Assembly (NCBI GenBank): GCA_003864495.1
Contig: PEDN01001363.1
Coordinates: forward strand, 62,001 to 126,000
DNA from: Nemopilema nomurai
Taxonomy: Eukaryota > Cnidaria > Scyphozoa > Rhizostomeae > Rhizostomatidae
Direction of reading: 5' to 3'
Length of the DNA stretch: 64,000 nucleotides
Under the pieces are notes generated by a model. The model worked only from the letters and a program-made list of their open reading frames with translations, was not told the DNA's origin and ran no database searches. Shown piece after piece: positions 40,567 through 51,813 of the stretch. Made by a program: the position numbers and the translations under genes. The number at the start of each line of letters is the position of its first letter. Position 1 is the first letter of the stretch.

Positions 40567-43500
40567 TATAGTGCAAATAAGATTAATTCAAACTTCGCTA
40601 GCGACCCGAAGCGCCAAGTCTTCGAACATGGTTGAAGTATTGTTTCCGTATATTGGTTCATAGAAGGAATGGCGTATGAGGAAGATGAATAGAACGTGTT
40701 TCGGACATTGACATTTTTCAATATAGAATTGAGCTATTGTGTAAAGTTCCAACAACCAGTCAGTATACTGTCCTATTAGAAACTCGAAAACATTTTCGAA
40801 GAACAAAAACTGGGGACTGTGCGAAAATTCACAGCTGCTACCCACTTGCAATAGAAAATAATCATATAGACAATAAATGTAGTGAGGAAATGTTGAAGTT
40901 CATAGCTGTCTCTGAGATTAACGCCCTTTCTCTTGTACCTTGACGGTATTTGATTGTGCAAATTGTACTCGTAATTTCAGAATTCGGCAGGTTCATTTAC
41001 TATTTTAAAAATGTGACGTTTGAGAACTTCTTTCTTTTTCATTCTCAATGACCTCTATGAACTGACAATACACAATATTATAGACTGGATACAGTGGTCT
41101 GAAAGAGTTGACTAAGTCACGGCAAGGAGCAAATTTAGAGGGAATTTGAAGATGTGTCGAAGTTTTTGAGAAACTGCAATTATTGTAACTATAATTTCAG
41201 AAATTATATCCATGGAGAGTTCGCAAAAATTCGAGCAACATATGCACTAGAAAATTAAAACTGATGAGAATTTCAGAAATGAAACCAAAATATGTGTAAT
41301 CTACTTCTAGAAAAATTTCCAAGGTTCAAGTAACTCTTCATTAGATCATTAGACCAACTCTTCTTATCTGAGACATGTCCATAGGCACAAAGTATACTCA
41401 TCAAAAATGCTTGCCATGTTGAGTCTTGCATTTACTTATTCATCTTGGGCTCCGTCGCCAAAATTTCTTGCTAGATTCTAAACTTTCTTCACTCACTCAA
41501 GCCTAGGCACTGACTACATTGTGTCACTCACGCACCCTCCTGTGTGAAGCTTGAATGTTACCACTTCGTGGTCATCAACGAATTGCGCCCGGAATGTCTG
41601 CCGGCTGTACTCTCTTAAAGACAAGAAAATAGGTCACTCGATCCAGACCCAGATCCATATCGCCACAGTAGCGACTCTTGCAGGGTGAAAAGGAGAGAGT
41701 CAATGGTATCACCTGAGTGCAGGGACGAAAGTAAGTTTCTCGAATTCGGGGGGAGGGCGTAAAGTGATGAAAAACTCCAACTTTATCTGATGTTTTTTAT
41801 GAATTGTACATCTACTGTATGTAGGAAATTGATATTTTTATGAACTGTATTTTATATAAAAAGATGACGATGCTGTATTTCAGTTTGATTCCTTCTGTAG
41901 TGTTTGTCAAACCCAGTACCACAAACCACACACTGAACTTTTAATTTCTTCTTTGGTGGTGTGATAGCGAACAATCATTTTATTGTTTATGAGCAACAGA
42001 AATTGAATTCAAATCGTAGTTTCTTAAAATATTCCAATTCCATTCCTTCAGATCAATACAGGGTATCTTTTTTTAAAAGAGTAGGCTCCATAGTACAATT
42101 TGATTCTAGTTAAACGCCCCATCGATAAGAAACAGAGAACATAAAATATCCATCAAAAAGCGACAGAAACATAAGATAGCAACAGGGTTAACGAGGGCTT
42201 CCCTCAATTTGAGGTCCAGTGGATCCCGTGTTTCACAACGGAAAGCGACTAATGGATTGGTTCTCTTTAGTCTCTATAATTTTACGTCTTGTTAAAGGCC
42301 TTCAAATTTAAAATAATAAAAAAGTCAAATGTAAAATGGGTCGCAAGTTGGGTCTCAAGAGTGAAAAAATTATAAGTGAACTGTTACGTTTTCCAACTGC
42401 AATAAGATTTTCCAACATTTGGGGGGTGTCACGCACTCGCGCCCTCTATAATTTACGTGCCTGTCTGAATGTGTGACACTGTAATCAATGCTGAAAACTC
42501 TTTCAAGGAACCGAACCGAAGAGGACTTTCTTCATGCCTTTTAATCCAAGCGCACACTTGCTAATTAAAAAGCAACAAAACTCACCAAAGCCAATGACGC
42601 GAGAAGATTGAGCACTCATTGGGTTATGACCTACCTGCGTCAATGGAACAGTAGTCTGATGTTTTGGCAGGATTATTAAACATCGTTTGCTTGGTATATA
42701 ACGTGACTGAAACACGCTCTGCTACTCTTGTTGAGAGCACTGAATTATCAGCAGTGCTTATTTTGTCTGTTTCAGCCAGATTTCCCTAGCATAACATTTC
42801 AGCACAGTACAGCTACGCAAAATCTCTATTCCATTGTCCTCACGAGAAAGTTCTAGTAGACAAAGTACATGCTATGTTATTCTGTTAGGTGCTGAAAGAC
42901 TTTTCTTCCATTTTTTGTGGATACTTGTTGCTTTTTGTTGCTTTGTTGCTTTAAAGAGTAACCAACTTTTATAATCCTTAAAGAAACGAGGAAAGTGGTA
43001 ACTGGTTATAGCATCAGTGAATCTTTGATTGGAAATGCTCTAGCAAAGGACAAGATGCTGTCTGGGAACTCTGTAAACAGAAGTTGTCAATACTAAAGAC
43101 AATGGAAGAAATCTTAACAAGACAGGAATGCTATTTTGCTGTTCCTAATAACAAGTAACACAAAAACAAGCTTTCGATTTAAAAAATTTAGCCTAATTTT
43201 TATTCAAGCATGAAGGGGCAGTAATTTTATTTTTAATGTCGGAACATGTGTGGCATTGTCAGAGAAACAACAGCGAGATGTTTGTCAGAATGCCGATAGC
43301 CTAAAAACTGCCTTTTTAGATGACTAACTGCTAGTGATATTGAAAATGTTTTTGTTACAAAGAAAATATATTTTACTCAAACTCTCATCTCTATTGAATG
43401 GCATGAGCAGATGCGATGCATTTACTGTAAGTATTACCTTTTCATCATAAACTAATAATGAAATTTTAATGGCCATATCATTGAAGTTGAGTTTTGCAAA

Positions 43501-44306
43501 TGAATGTGTTTAGAGATGGGATTCAATCTAACTGATGCTATATTAATCTGTAGACAAATAGCTGTTTGATGCAGTTTGAGTATTGACAAAAAACAAGAAA
43601 ATTTTTAATAGCTAGAAATAGCGGAACCAGTTTTCGCATACATAAAGTACTTTTTCGTCCTCCACACCTCAGAGTGTGCAAACGTTGGAAAAATACCAAA
43701 AACTGACATAATAAATAGCCTGTTGCGAATCGAAAACACTAAAGGGTTATAAAAAGAGCACATGATTAGTTATAATTGACCAATCAGCGTTACTTAACAC
43801 CTAACTTTTAGAAGAGCCCAAGAGAAAAGACGAACTCTCCCTGTCTTAAAAAAATGGAATTTTCCATTGAAATGTAGCTAAAAGCTACAGTGACGAAACT
43901 CTTCGCATGATTGGGCAAGGTAGGTCGTCTTTTCACCTACATGTTTTGGAATCAGTCTACATTGTAGATAGCATCTCAAAGAGTGAGGGAATTTATGCGA
44001 AGAGAGTCAAAACGTTTCGAGTCCGGGAATACGTAGCTTTTTGTGAGGACTAGGAGGCAAGTTTCGAAGGATACCTCACTGACCAATCTGTTTCCAGCAT
44101 ACCGCCATGCAATTTGCATAATTTAAGTGCCAATGAAAAGAATTGTAAGTAATGATATACGAGGGGTCCCTAGCACTGATGTACTGACCTTGACTGAGAC
44201 AATTATTATGACACTCTGGTGAATAACTTGCGAACCAGCCCTCCAGACCAATCTCACCTAAATTGCTCAACATTGCAAAATACAGATAAAATTATGATAG
44301 TGTTCA
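40567..44306. other. Intergenic, no gene recognised
   Basis: AT-rich with short random frames. Around 41721-42472 the ends show weak inverse similarity (CAGGGACGAAAGTAAG at the left; TTACGTGCCTG at the right), perhaps a decayed MITE, but too diverged to call. Confidence 0.3.
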
Positions 44307-44814
44307 CAGGGGCGGACTCAGGGAGAAATCTGACTACAGGTAAGGAAAGGAAAATTTTTAGAGCCACGCCCTTCAGGCTGCCTAAAATGAAGCCCACACC
44401 CCTTTTATGTGAATGCTATTTATGATCAAAATTTGTTTTAAGTGGTCAGCGCTAAAATCATATAATAAAATCTAACAAAGGCTTTGATCCCTGTTTTCTG
44501 TTAGGAATGCGTCACATTCACAGAACGGAAATCGCAAGGGCTATTGTTGACATTTTCAAAGGGAGATTGAACGCGACAGAATTTTGGAGTCGGCCTGGTT
44601 TCCATATAGCCGTAACGATCGGACGGCTGCCTGTGATGCGTCATATAGATCTGGTTCAACTTTTCCGATAGCGGCAATAGGATGTGATATAACTCCAGAG
44701 AACAGGAAGGATTTTTGGGGCATTTTTGTGACCTTAATTGATGCAAAAGGAAATTGTTTGAGAAAATCTTATTTATGCTCGCGCAAAGGTTGCTAACGTC
44801 TGGATCCGCCCCTG
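44307..44814. mobile_element. hAT-like MITE with CAGGGGCGGA termini
   Basis: The left end CAGGGGCGGACTCAG and the right end CTGGATCCGCCCCTG are inverted repeats with two mismatches. The pentamer GTTCA flanks both sides (44302-44306 and 44815-44819). The CAG start suggests a hAT-like element, but hAT normally makes 8-bp duplications, so the family is uncertain. The interior at about 44594-44680 contains part of a second repeat (CCTGGTTTCCATATAGCC) shared with 54992 onwards, so this is a nested insertion. A 168-residue minus-strand frame spans it but has no domain and is explained by the repeats. Confidence 0.6.
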
Positions 44815-45773
44815 GTTCATAAGAACTTAAATTATCTAAAAATATGCAAAGGTGAAGCTCATTATCAACTAAATAGGGGGAGTAGGGAGAGCATTCTCTG
44901 AATATCCTCCCACCTAAGTGATCCAAAGAGAAGAAGCAAAAAAGTTTAAGGAAATCTTTGGCAAATGTGCAAAGAGTTGTAACAGTTGCGTAGGAAATGT
45001 GCTTCAATATCTTGGGTCATAAAACTGCACCTTGCAAACATGACCACAAGTTGAATAAGTACTCATGAGTTTTGTGAGATAATAATACAATCTGGAAAAT
45101 TTCCAGTTATTGTATTTGCTACCGAGGTGCCATGGCTTTTGCATAAACAACAGCATATGATGATTGATCAATTCAATCTTAAATAAAGTGCGTGTATTCG
45201 ATTCTCGTGCTAAGTGAATGTTTTCACATGCGTTTACATCTGCAGGGAAAGTGCAGCAATGTTGCGAGCATTTTCAACATCTAAATATCCTTGGATAGAG
45301 CATCAGTTAGGCTTATATTTGCCAGTTAGTTCCGCCTGATCTTCATTTCAGAGTACTTGATTTTGCCATGACTGTTATTAATTGTGTACCAAGACATGTA
45401 GATGGGATCTGTTGAAGGCACTTCTGGGAACAGTCCATTCAATTGGCATTGGTGGCAATTATTGTACCACCAACCGCCTTTATACAAAATGGCACAATTG
45501 CGATCAGACATATCAACATCATGGTCTTTGGTGGAGAATTTCATTTCATTGTTCTTACGGTCACTATTATTGAAGGCATCACCAGCAGTTCCTGAATACT
45601 CAGAGACTCGAATTCGATAACCGTCAGCCTCGTTGCCAATCTGGAAGCTGTCATACTTGGCCATAGTCAATAGAAAAGGAATGGTTAGGAAAGCAACGGC
45701 GGAACAAAGGATTTTGCAAATTATGTTGAACTAATGGTCACGTGACGACGAACCGGTAAGGTTTTCTATCGCA

Positions 45774-46334
45774 ATGGCGACAAACAGTGAAGTGAGTGAG
45801 ATCGAAGCGCTTCCCGATGACGAATTTACATTTTCAGATTCGCTTATTTCAACTATTGATTTTGTTTTTGATGATGAAAGTCTTCCTACCACATTCATTT
45901 CGGACGATGATGTTATTGAACTGATTGGTGCGCAAGAATTTCCTTGCAACTTGTGTCAACGAATCTGCCGATCAAAAAGTGGCCTAGAAGTTCACATTGA
46001 GAGGAATCATTATTCTTTGCCAAAAGAGCCATTTCTCAAGGCTGAAGACTTTGTTGTCATTGCTAGAGAAATTAAGGAGAATGCATTGAAGGAAAATATG
46101 TACAGTGCAGAATTAATTGAAAGACTGCCAAGTGAAGTTCCCCTTCGGCTCCTGTCGTTCATAAACAATTTGTTGTCACATTACAAGAACGACCATGATA
46201 GCTTCTATACAAAATATTCAACGATTTTTGTAAAAACGCTCGAATTTTTCCCTGATAGAAGTGTGGAAGAAACAAATTTATTTCTTTTAAAGTTGGCGAC
46301 AGCCGTGCTGTATAACGTAAAAAGGGAATGCTAG
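45774..46334 (+). CDS. Transposon-encoded C2H2 zinc-finger protein
   Basis: ATG 45774 opens a 186-codon frame. Residues 1-50 are acidic. A single C2H2 finger follows with C58, C61, H74 and H79 (CNLCQRICRSKSGLEVHIER). The rest is helical-looking with no recognised domain. It ends at TAG 46332-46334 just after AVLYNVKREC. The frame appears to continue after a one-base shift (next entry), so the stop may reflect decay, or an intron not resolved here. It is transcribed towards the THAP frame. Its function is unknown; terminal-repeat binding is one possibility. Confidence 0.6.
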   Translation: MATNSEVSEIEALPDDEFTFSDSLISTIDFVFDDESLPTTFISDDDVIELIGAQEFPCNLCQRICRSKSGLEVHIERNHYSLPKEPFLKAEDFVVIAREIKENALKENMYSAELIERLPSEVPLRLLSFINNLLSHYKNDHDSFYTKYSTIFVKTLEFFPDRSVEETNLFLLKLATAVLYNVKREC

Positions 46335-46339
46335 GTGAT

Positions 46340-46573
46340 GTGGAGAATTCGTGTGGCAAGGGGCTCAGACAGGAAGAACGCGGTCCGTTGGCCTATGTTG
46401 CCGGTTCAGTTCTCAGCCATATATATAAAAAAGCTGTTTTTCACAAGAGAAAAAGCCCGTGGCAAGAAGAAATCAAATCTCTTTTTGCCAAAACTTTATC
46501 GGTTGAAACTTCCCACAATGCCTTCATTGCAAGCATGGACAGAGGCGGTTTGTGTCTCTGTGGCACTAAGTGA
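46340..46573 (+). pseudogene. Out-of-frame continuation of the transposon C2H2 protein
   Basis: In the -1 frame relative to the upstream ORF, the sequence encodes RGPLAYVAGSVLSHIYKKAV and ends with DRGGLCLCG. Patterns such as 'YVAGxV' and 'RGGL' are typical of the C-terminal part of THAP-associated and P-like transposase proteins (family knowledge, not a search result). That makes this frame more credible than the frame that directly follows the upstream ORF. It overlaps the 3' end of the THAP frame in antisense. Confidence 0.5.
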
Positions 46574-47289
46574 CTAAGTATATTGTTGCCAGTAAACCCA
46601 GCAGGTAACCCATCACAGACAGGAGCACTATCTATTGAAGATAAAAATTTTGTAACTCCATACTGTTGAATCTCAGGCACATTAATGTCAGACAACCTCC
46701 ATCCATAGTAAAAGCATTCCACAGAAAATTCCTCATTAATGCTCACATAAAATCGGGGCACCAAAAATTCTTTGTCAGTCAAGGTGAAATTCACCTGACG
46801 ATCTGTAACCTCATAAGACCAGGGATGAATCTTCGAGGTTTCAACTCCTTTTACAAATTTCGAAAAGGATGTGTATTTCCCCTTCAAAGACAAATCCCTG
46901 ACAAGCGACCGGCGTTCTTCTTTCACCTCGCCATCGTCTAGCGACTTCCTAGGCAAATTTATGCTGGGAACTGATCCTGTGCGAAGTACTTTGCGCGTAG
47001 GAAATTCGTCAATATCGCTCGGATTAAAATGTGTTTCACACAAATAAAATTTGTTCTCTTTAAACTGTCTCTCTAGATCGCTGTCCCTTACACGTGTTCG
47101 ACAAACAATTCTTATCCATTCATTTCTCGCAGTAATCTTTTTCTCTTTCGTTTCTTCGCTGTCTCTTTCGTTTGGTGACGGGATTTGGAAAAAGGAAATT
47201 TTAGAAATCGACAGATCTTTTCTTCTTCTACTTAAATCGTTAGTTCTGTTGTTCGTACATCCATAAAAACCACAGTTTTCACCCGGCAT
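46441..47289 (-). CDS. Transposon-encoded THAP-domain protein, 282 aa
   Basis: The N-terminus is a THAP zinc finger: C6, C11, P37, W58, C84, H87 and a VPSINLP box at about 107-113, i.e. the C-X4-C ... W ... C-X2-H ... AVPTIF-like signature. THAP domains bind DNA sequence-specifically, including transposon termini in P elements. The remaining ~170 residues have no recognised catalytic domain. The last ~45 residues are antisense to the opposite frame and may be read-through rather than real. The start MPGENCGF at 47289 is a natural THAP start with the first cysteine at position 6. Confidence 0.75.
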   Translation of the reverse strand: MPGENCGFYGCTNNRTNDLSRRRKDLSISKISFFQIPSPNERDSEETKEKKITARNEWIRIVCRTRVRDSDLERQFKENKFYLCETHFNPSDIDEFPTRKVLRTGSVPSINLPRKSLDDGEVKEERRSLVRDLSLKGKYTSFSKFVKGVETSKIHPWSYEVTDRQVNFTLTDKEFLVPRFYVSINEEFSVECFYYGWRLSDINVPEIQQYGVTKFLSSIDSAPVCDGLPAGFTGNNILSHLVPQRHKPPLSMLAMKALWEVSTDKVLAKRDLISSCHGLFLL

Positions 47290-48281
47290 TTCGCATCGTT
47301 TAACAATTTCGTGACTTGGTTAGGCCAGGTTTACTTCCCGCTTCGTCGTCACGTGACAAAGGAAATGGCGAACAATAACATCGCTGTTGAAAGACAAAAG
47401 CTTTCCTAACCATTCCTTTTCTATTGACTATGACTTGGCATAGAACAACTGATCTCCTTTGGCCAAGTGCTTCAGCTCAACGCGAAGAGTTGTACTGGAA
47501 CCTGGACTGGCGAGAGAGTGCATGTTCTCTAGGCCAATCCACATATTCTTTCCCAGATCTCCAAAGCCATGCTTATAATCAGACCAATTGCGGTCAAAGT
47601 CAGTAGAGCCATCAACTCTCCGTTGTATAACGGTCCAGCCTCCACCATCAGTTTCCATGTCGCAGTAAGCTTTGAAAAGCTTTTGGTTTGGACGTAAAAT
47701 GTTGTAGATACCACTTTCTCTGTTCCCACTGTCATAATAGTCCTTACAATCTGTAGAAGACAATTAAAGGCGAAGTGTATAACAGTACATCGCTGTCATA
47801 CTTCAAACACTAGAAACATACATTCAAATGTTTTGTAGAAACTACATCTTCTGAAAAGCTTCAATATACAAGCAAAGCTTTGATTGAAGAATTCCTTCCT
47901 AAAAGATAGCGTGATAAAATCTACACATTTGAGTTCTGTGTATTAATAAAAATGAGTAACGACATTTTGCCACATACCTTTCTTCCATGGATCAAAAGGT
48001 GCAAGCTTCCATTCTGATTGTCCTTTTCCACCAATGCTGCTTGTTTGCTTGGCCATTTCGCTTCTAATGACACGAGAACAGGTTTGCCTTCTTTCGCATT
48101 CAAAGAACTCTGCGGTAAGAAATGCATCTTCCCTTGCTAGCTGCTCATCGCTATCTCCTTTTACCTTTTGGTAAAATCTGCCGTGTGATGAAATCTCTCC
48201 GTCAACCATCAAACGAGTAAACAGGAGAGAGGCAAGTAGGCGAGATGCAAATGTCTGCATGTTTTGTTCTGTCTTCTTCAT

Positions 48282-51200
48282 TCCACGTGCGTTTGCTGAT
48301 GACTTTGAGCCAGCAGATACGCATGGGCTTCTTATACAAGTGATGACACGGACGATAATGGCACTAGGTGATGACACGGATGGTAATGACACTAAGTGAT
48401 GACACGGACGGTAACGGCAATTTTTATAGTGCAGTGAATGCATTCGATCTTCAATCAGCAGTTCGCTGTTATGCTTTTTCAAAGGCGATGAAAATTATCT
48501 TTATTTTGAGTAACACTAATTGCAATCAGGATAATAATTTAAAGTAAGAGATTTTAATTTGGAGAAAAGTCCGTTTCTGAAATCAAAACTAATTTGGGTC
48601 AATGATAAACTCAATTTATTATGGAACTGAGTTATAAGTAGACCCCATTTTTTCAGAGTTTGTTTGAAAACTCTGAAAATATTTTTCGAAAAACAGAGAA
48701 GGGTGACAGTGTATTTATCCTAACATTTTACGTACATCCTTTATTCACAGCATAAGTAAATTAGATGGATTAGAAACTTTGAAGTTTTTTACTTCAATAG
48801 AAATCAATCACACAATGAGACGGTAAGGCGCAAACGCAAATAAAATTAGGTCAAAACAAGAGAGGTTAAGATAAATTAGTCCAAACTTTGGATTGAGATT
48901 GAGATTAAAGATAGGCAAGGCAAGAAAACTTATTATTGTGCAAAGGATTATTTTACATTGCTTTTCCTTTTTCGGGCGATGCATTTCCTACCAGCGCATT
49001 TCCCTTTCGGAGCCTTTCTTGCACCAACCCCCCACGCATGACATTTTGCACCGATTTATCTCCGCTCCTTCCCAACATACTCCCCACTTTTGACAAACAG
49101 GCAGACTTTCCCACCAAACCCTCTTTCCCCACACGATCCGCCCAGGTGAGATCCATGAGAAGAATAGGTGGGATCCGCGTCAGCTGGTATTGAAATTATC
49201 CATGTAAACGCAATCAGCCCACTCATTGTTTGTCATTACGCATGCGCGAAGCAGGTTGGCGCCAAACCGAAGCCAATCATACTTTCGAACGAATCTACAA
49301 AATCGCTGATGGAAGCAACACTTCTGCCAAGAACGTAGAAATATAGACGATAGCATAAAAAGAAGCCATTCAAGTGAACAACCGAGATGGTAGCCGAACT
49401 AACTTCCTGCCTTAAAGGATACAGAGCAATCTCGTTCACAATTTCCGGATAAGAGGCCACCCTACTTGAATGGAACAAATCGCGTTCTCATGTAAACACT
49501 TCTATGATCCCACCTGTGGAAGCCCCGCGGGAGCTAGCCCACTAAAGCCCACTTCATGTAAACAAGCCCTAAGTGACGCCCTTCGATCTGCGTTTTCTTT
49601 GAACAGGAAACAAAGACTTGCGTTTCAGACACTAGTTCCCGAGCTTTTGGGGAAATCCCAAACGCAAGAGAAATTGACCAATGAAATGTGCTGTATATCT
49701 TACCGATTCACTGTGAGTGCAGAATACGATCCGTTGTGTGTATTTCAATTGAAGATCTACAAGATTCACTACAGAGTGCCATCAATTCGATGATTTATGT
49801 TCGCAAGTTAAAATTTTGGAGTTTTCAAACATAATGAAATCAATGAGGTGGCATTTCTTCTACAGAATCCGTTTTCTCGACTGAAAAGTCAAGATAAACT
49901 GGAAATATAGATATAAGGCCCGCATCGTCTAAGGGATATCCCCATCACAAAAGGTGTACTGGTACTAAAAGACTAAAAGCTGGCTCGAGATAAAACCTTG
50001 TCTGTCTGAAATCTTATGTTTTCCGTATCTTATTTCTGAAGGAAAAGCACCTAGGGTAGAAAATTGCATTTCTGATTTGAAACATTGAGTCGAGCGTATT
50101 TCAAAACACTAGGCCTTTGAGCATATGATCGAGTCGGCCTTGAAGCATATGGTTAACATTTTACAACTCAAAACAGTTTTGGTACTGTAGACAAAGCGAA
50201 GGGAACCGTGCATCTGTAAAACAACTTCAAGTTTTCGTTAATACTTAGAGAAATCAATTAATAATCTTTTTAATTTTTAAATGAATAAAAAGTGTTCATT
50301 ACAGTTTTTATTAGGATATTCATGACAGAGTCAGTCTTTGCCTTTCTGACGTCATTTTCTTTCTTGGGGCAGATATGACGTCATCAGCCCCACCCGCAAT
50401 TTCTACCACGAGCCACCTCGGTGAGTCTGGTACCCAGGGTACTGAGGTGAATCCCACCCCATGCATTCTTTGATTCTTTATCACGTAATGAGAGAAAAAC
50501 TCAATAAACAGGCTGGATAAACCGTAAGGTTATCAATCGATAAAACCGTGCATTCTTTCCTACATCAACTCAACAACCAACTACGATCAACAACAAAACC
50601 GACTTATTAACAATTTTGGATTAAGTAAATTACACCTAAACAACCAATCAGAATTAAGAATAATGTTAATGGGATTAGTCATATGGCAATTAGTTCAACA
50701 CGTTTACACATTACCTCACCAACGATTGTGTTGACTGCGAAAACTAAAGAAGCAGAACTGTAATTAAAGACACCTAAACAATACATTATATGTTTACAAC
50801 ATTTCTAAAGAAAACGTGTGGGATAATGCTGCGCAGTGGAAGGTTCTCCGACAGGTACCACTGCATGGACAGTGCTTTGAAATCAAGCTGGAATCAACTT
50901 GGCGCCCAAATAGCAAGCATGTCGGTCGCAATGAGTGGAGTTGGTGCGAGGATAAAAGCTAGGAATCCAGCAGCTAATAACAATGATAAATATGTCAATT
51001 AGAGACCCCAAGGATGTGCACAAGAGAATAATTCTAGAGATTCTTTTATTTGTTTGAGATCTTGCAGTATTCAAACGAAATACCACCAAAAGAATGTCAA
51101 CGTACGAAACAAATAAGGTAAGTACCGATGGAACAGTTTAAAGTCTGTTGAAAGTTTACATCTAATGTGCCCTACCCTGTGGATCTATTCTCAAAGCTTA

Positions 51201-51811
51201 CATCCTATTCCCAACAACTATTCAGCGATTCACGCATGCTCACCACACCCAATAAAAGTTCAGCCCGTAAGGTATCAGTATATGCAATGGCGAGAAAGAT
51301 AGTTTAAGTTCAAACCTAGCTTTGAAACTGATTTTTCGGAAATTTGCTAATCATTTGCTAGCAGCTTACAGAAAACCAAAAACATAACAGCAGAAGATTG
51401 CTAAAACTGCCAAACTTGTTTTCGTCGAAGAGCCAAAACTTCCAAGAAGGCCCCACGTAAGTCCCGAGGCCCCACACAACACAACAGCCCTGCATCCGCA
51501 AAGGCTCATCACAGAATAGATTACTCTCAGGCCACTGGTGCTTTAATTGCAGAAGTGAATCGAACATTTGAGAAGGTGGGTGGGGATTCTATGTTCACGT
51601 TAATGCTTCGAAATTATGTGATGCCTAATGTCGATAGAAGGGCGGATATACTTAAGAAGGAAATACTTACGAACTTCCATAAATCCCGAAGTACAAAAAC
51701 TACTCTGACATGGCAAAAAGTTTGCAGTGCTTGCAAAAATCATGTTACAGTTGTGTCATGTATTGTGCATGAACAATACTAGGGTACTTTTGCAGCCAAG
51801 AAAAGGCCATG
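48282..51811. other. Intergenic upstream of FReD gene 2
   Basis: Contains the triplicated promoter repeat (48341-48424) and a TATA-like TATAAG on the minus strand at about 48331-48336. Two CRE-type palindromes TGACGTCA occur at 50347-50354 and 50376-50383. No coding gene is recognised; the 107-residue plus-strand frame at 49470-49793 shows no domain. Confidence 0.35.
48341..48424. repeat. Three 28-bp tandem repeats in FReD 2 promoter
   Basis: Units at 48341-48368, 48369-48396 and 48397-48424 each begin TGATGACACGGA and include GGTAAT or a variant. The paralogue at 39291-40471 has one copy at the matching position, so the motif was amplified after duplication, or lost there. It lies directly upstream of the probable TATA box. 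Confidence 0.8.
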
Positions 51812-51813
51812 TA

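Larger units (their letters stand above)
45662..47432. mobile_element. THAP/C2H2 two-gene DNA transposon
   Basis: The ends are perfect ~32-bp inverted repeats beginning CATAGTCAATAGAAAAGG. The heptamer ACTTGGC is duplicated on both sides (45655-45661 and 47433-47439), and removing one copy plus the element restores the FReD reading frame. Inside each end is a second inverted motif, GTCACGTGACGACGAA, containing the palindrome TCACGTGA. Two convergent frames fill the interior: a plus-strand C2H2-finger protein (45774-46334, continuing in another frame to 46573) and a minus-strand THAP-domain protein (46441-47289). THAP fingers occur in P-element-like transposases, so a P-related origin is plausible, but no RNase-H-like catalytic core is seen. 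The source of transposase is unknown. Confidence 0.85.
45326..48281 (-). pseudogene. FReD gene 2, split by a transposon
   Basis: This is a tandem duplicate of the gene at 39291-40471. Exon 1 is 47978-48281 (signal peptide, C-X5-C region). The fibrinogen exon begins at 47750 and reads correctly to LFYAK, where a 1,771-bp element (45662-47432) interrupts it. The frame then meets TAG within two codons (AKS-stop). The second half resumes at YDSFQIGNEADG and runs intact to the stop at 45326. The halves carry no other frameshift or stop, so the insertion is recent. The encoded Ca2+ loop is DHDVD rather than DHDND as in gene 1. As it stands the locus can make only a truncated FReD with about half of the domain, unless the element is removed from the transcript. 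Similarity to gene 1 extends beyond the coding region, from about 45186 to about 48430. Confidence 0.9.

Noticed and set aside
44501..45007. 168-codon minus-strand frame
   Set aside because: No recognisable domain, no signal peptide or exon context, and half of it lies in MITE sequence.
45382..45620. Plus-strand frames opposite the FReD exon
   Set aside because: Antisense shadows of the fibrinogen domain; the same applies to 47424-47606 and 52928-53116.
49470..49793. 107-codon plus-strand frame
   Set aside because: No domain or exon context; composition like surrounding repeats.
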